24,109 bases of DNA. Source: Fidelibacterota bacterium (GTDB taxonomy: Bacteria > Fidelibacterota > Marinisomatia > SCGC-AAA003-L08 > D37C17). The stretch's first letter is position 1. Every line of letters begins with the position of its first letter. The translations under genes and the position numbers were made by a program. The notes beneath the pieces were generated by a model that was not told where the DNA came from, did not search any database, and was given only the letters and a program-made list of their open reading frames with translations. Location: contig PANV01000051.1 of assembly GCA_002707765.1 (NCBI GenBank), forward strand, positions 1 to 24,109, in the 5' to 3' direction. Shown here in pieces: positions 22,193-24,109 of this stretch.

Positions 22193-24109
22193 ATGAAAAC
22201 GTTAATGAAATCGTTTTCTGTTTGGTGTTGGTGTCTTTGTATGTGTACTTTTGTTTTCGCTGAAAAACAAGAGATACCTCAAGAAGACCTACTAAAATCC
22301 AACCAGAACAAAGTCGATAATCAATCTAAAGCTCAAAAAATGATAGATTATCTTGAAAAATCTAAGCTTGAAGATCAAAAAGCATCAAAGCTAGATAAGT
22401 TAGCTAAAAGTAAATCTGCAATAAGAAAAGTTGGTCCTAGTACCGGCCTTGAAAAAGATTTATTGAATAATAGCAAACAGGTTTCAGTTGAAACAGAAAC
22501 CGATAAACTAAATATAATGCTCGATAATAAGCGTAAGCATTATATGGATATGAAGCTAAAGACTAACAAGAAAAAAGAATTAACTAATAGCAAAAAATTT
22601 AAAGCTCTAAAGGAAGAACACAGAGAGAACCACAGAACGGTTCCTTTTTCTGATTTTCCAATGGGACAGCTGATTACTATCGACCCAGGTAACGGTTCAA
22701 GAGATGGTGTTATCTCTGCTACTATTACTTCAACTGATATGTGGCCTGATGAAATTAGATATATGCTTCTTCAAACAGGCACATGGTATATTATGTGTTC
22801 TCAAGATGAAACTACACCTGATTTTTCAACTTTTAGCGCAGGTGCATATGGATCAGAAGAGTTTTCATGTTCAGTTCCTGCTGGTGAGTATATGTTTGTT
22901 CTGGGTGACACATTTGGTGATGGTGGTGCAACAGCCGAAGTATCGGTTAATGGTACTTTAGCTGGCTCACTAGATTCAAATGATGCGACTGTTGGTGACT
23001 GGGATGGTGATGGATATGATGATAATGGCGTTTTTGAAGCGAGCATTGTTTTAGATGTTGCTGATGAGGGCTCTACAGACCCTGTATCTTCAGTTGTTAC
23101 TTTTGATGTAACGGGTGTTGATGATTGTGGATTTGTAAGTGTTACAGGTACTTTTGATGATTGGTCAGGTTGGGGAGCGCATACTGATAGCGGTATGTCC
23201 ACAACTGTAGGTGCTGGTGATTGGGAGTATGTAATTTTATGTGTTGATAACAGCGTTGATGGATGGTACAATGATATTTGGGGTAACTCAACTATGATAG
23301 CTGCACCTGTTTATTCTGCCTGCGATGTTGTCCAAAATGGAGAAAATCCTAACTATGGATTTTCTGTTGATGGTTCTGGTGCTGCTGTAACAGTTTCAAT
23401 TTGTGCCGGAACATGTGATGCAGTTTGTGCCTCAGCACCTCCAACATGTGCTGATCAAGGTCTTGCAAGCTGTACAGAAGTTGATGATGGTTCTGAGTGT
23501 ACTTACACTTCATGGGTTTGTGATGGATGGTATGATTGCTCTACAGGATTAGATGAAGAAGGTTGCCCAACTTTATCTTGTGCTGATCAAGGTCTGTTAA
23601 GTTGTACAGAAGTTGATGATGGTTCTGATTGTTTTTATGCTTCATGGGAATGCGATGGATATCCAGATTGTATGAATGGATCAGATGAGGGTGATTGTGT
23701 ATCTGTTGGACCAGATGATTCATGCGTGTACAGTAACGATGGCTACTGTGATGAACCAACCTGGTGTGCAACAGGAACAGATTGTTCAGATTGTGGAACA
23801 TGTGGTGATGATGGTGGTGATCCAGTCACAGGATGTACAGATGATCAATTTGACTGTTACGGTGATGGTACAGAATGTATTTCTGGTAGTTATTACTGCG
23901 ATGGTTCTTCAGATAACGGAAACGCTTTCTGGCCTGCTGATTGTTCAAATGGTGCTGATGAAATATTAGATGAATGCTGTGCAGCAGGATTATATAGTGA
24001 TTCTACATGTGGTGGTGATTTACCTGAAGGATGTTCAGATGGCGACTTTGATTGTGGTGATGCTGGATCCTATTATACTGATGGAAATTGTATACCAGGT
24101 AGCTGGGCA
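22193..24109 (+). CDS. 5' part of a large secreted Cys-rich protein with LDL-receptor class A modules
   Basis: One open frame of 639 codons runs from ATG 22193 to the right edge with no stop, so the gene is incomplete. A strong ribosome site AAGGAGGAG ends five bases before the ATG. Residues 1-23 are a signal peptide ending VFA|E, with alternating Cys in its core (WCWCLCMC, 11-18). Residues 24-150 are a Lys/Glu/Asn-rich helical linker with little Cys. Residues about 151-290 are a beta-rich domain ending GDWDGDGYDD. Residues about 300-370 (SVTGTFDDWSGWG) resemble carbohydrate-binding E-set folds. LDLa modules follow at 419-457 and 463-502, both with CDGxxDC..GxDE..C. A Cys-rich CDEPTWCATGTDC stretch then precedes a looser LDLa at 548-590 and the start of another at 614. 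The protein is probably surface or exported. Composition is richer in GC than its neighbours. The binding target is unknown. Confidence 0.9.
   Translation, partial: MKTLMKSFSVWCWCLCMCTFVFAEKQEIPQEDLLKSNQNKVDNQSKAQKMIDYLEKSKLEDQKASKLDKLAKSKSAIRKVGPSTGLEKDLLNNSKQVSVETETDKLNIMLDNKRKHYMDMKLKTNKKKELTNSKKFKALKEEHRENHRTVPFSDFPMGQLITIDPGNGSRDGVISATITSTDMWPDEIRYMLLQTGTWYIMCSQDETTPDFSTFSAGAYGSEEFSCSVPAGEYMFVLGDTFGDGGATAEVSVNGTLAGSLDSNDATVGDWDGDGYDDNGVFEASIVLDVADEGSTDPVSSVVTFDVTGVDDCGFVSVTGTFDDWSGWGAHTDSGMSTTVGAGDWEYVILCVDNSVDGWYNDIWGNSTMIAAPVYSACDVVQNGENPNYGFSVDGSGAAVTVSICAGTCDAVCASAPPTCADQGLASCTEVDDGSECTYTSWVCDGWYDCSTGLDEEGCPTLSCADQGLLSCTEVDDGSDCFYASWECDGYPDCMNGSDEGDCVSVGPDDSCVYSNDGYCDEPTWCATGTDCSDCGTCGDDGGDPVTGCTDDQFDCYGDGTECISGSYYCDGSSDNGNAFWPADCSNGADEILDECCAAGLYSDSTCGGDLPEGCSDGDFDCGDAGSYYTDGNCIPGSWA
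23447..23710 (+). repeat. Tandem 132-base duplication encoding two LDLa modules
   Basis: Two adjacent 132-base units (23447-23578 and 23579-23710) each encode about 44 residues with six Cys. The first 51 bases of each are nearly identical (TGTGCTGATCAAGGTCT, then TGTACAGAAGTTGATGATGG), which suggests a recent in-frame duplication. The later halves have diverged more but keep the CDG..DC and DE acidic calcium ligands. Confidence 0.85.

Noticed and set aside
22801..23271. Reverse-strand 156-residue frame, and other short frames over the LDLa gene
   Set aside because: They lie antisense to or out of frame with the continuous 639-codon gene and have Ser/Pro- or His-rich compositions expected of shadow frames.

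Overview
The window is AT-rich, gene-dense bacterial chromosome with no sign of a mobile element or CRISPR array. It probably comes from a marine member of the FCB superphylum, with Marinimicrobia (SAR406) the best guess. Three things point there. Very large modular secreted proteins sit at both ends, carrying Cys-rich NYDSNA..DNGSC-type and LDL-receptor class A modules. A secreted arylsulfotransferase-like protein ends in a dockerin-type repeat pair. YbeY has the Asp-ended metal motif that I recall from Bacteroidetes. The phylum assignment is inference; no rRNA gene is present.

Layout. (1) Positions 1-1015: 3' end of a secreted beta-propeller protein. (2) 1086-1567: a small heat shock gene behind a near-consensus sigma-54 promoter. 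(3) 1577-6543, minus strand: cvpA-like, stand-alone Smr domain, dnaG, MsbA-like ABC exporter, tRNA-Ile(CAU), rpsU and a rhodanese, closed by a strong hairpin terminator. (4) 6695-12363, plus strand: zinc-ribbon coiled-coil protein, RNase P RNA, fabH, acyl-CoA dehydrogenase, ybeY, corC-like and mazG. (5) 12369-12719: tmRNA on the minus strand, followed by tRNA-Lys(UUU) on the plus strand. (6) 12972-19808: a tightly packed eight-gene minus-strand operon (MBL hydrolase, cysteine desulfurase, mnmA, glmU N-domain, LytR_C protein, rsfS, argS, marC). (7) 19896-20597: a queuosine-precursor transporter, converging on and overlapping a secreted ASST-dockerin gene (20594-21874). (8) 22193 to the window end: a long Cys-rich secreted protein with LDL-receptor class A modules, open at the right edge and preceded by a 318-base regulatory region with a CRP-type site.

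Much of the middle serves RNA and translation: RNase P RNA, tmRNA, two tRNAs, S21, RsfS, ArgS, YbeY, the MnmA-desulfurase pair that thiolates U34 of tRNAs such as the tRNA-Lys(UUU) encoded nearby, and a queuosine-precursor importer. The flanks are surface or secreted biology. The most unusual items are the LDLa protein with its WCWCLCMC signal peptide and CRP-like promoter, the sigma-54 promoter of the heat-shock gene, the cvpA-TAG-TTG-smr junction, the extra Gly in the DnaG zinc knuckle, and rnpB squeezed between two protein genes.
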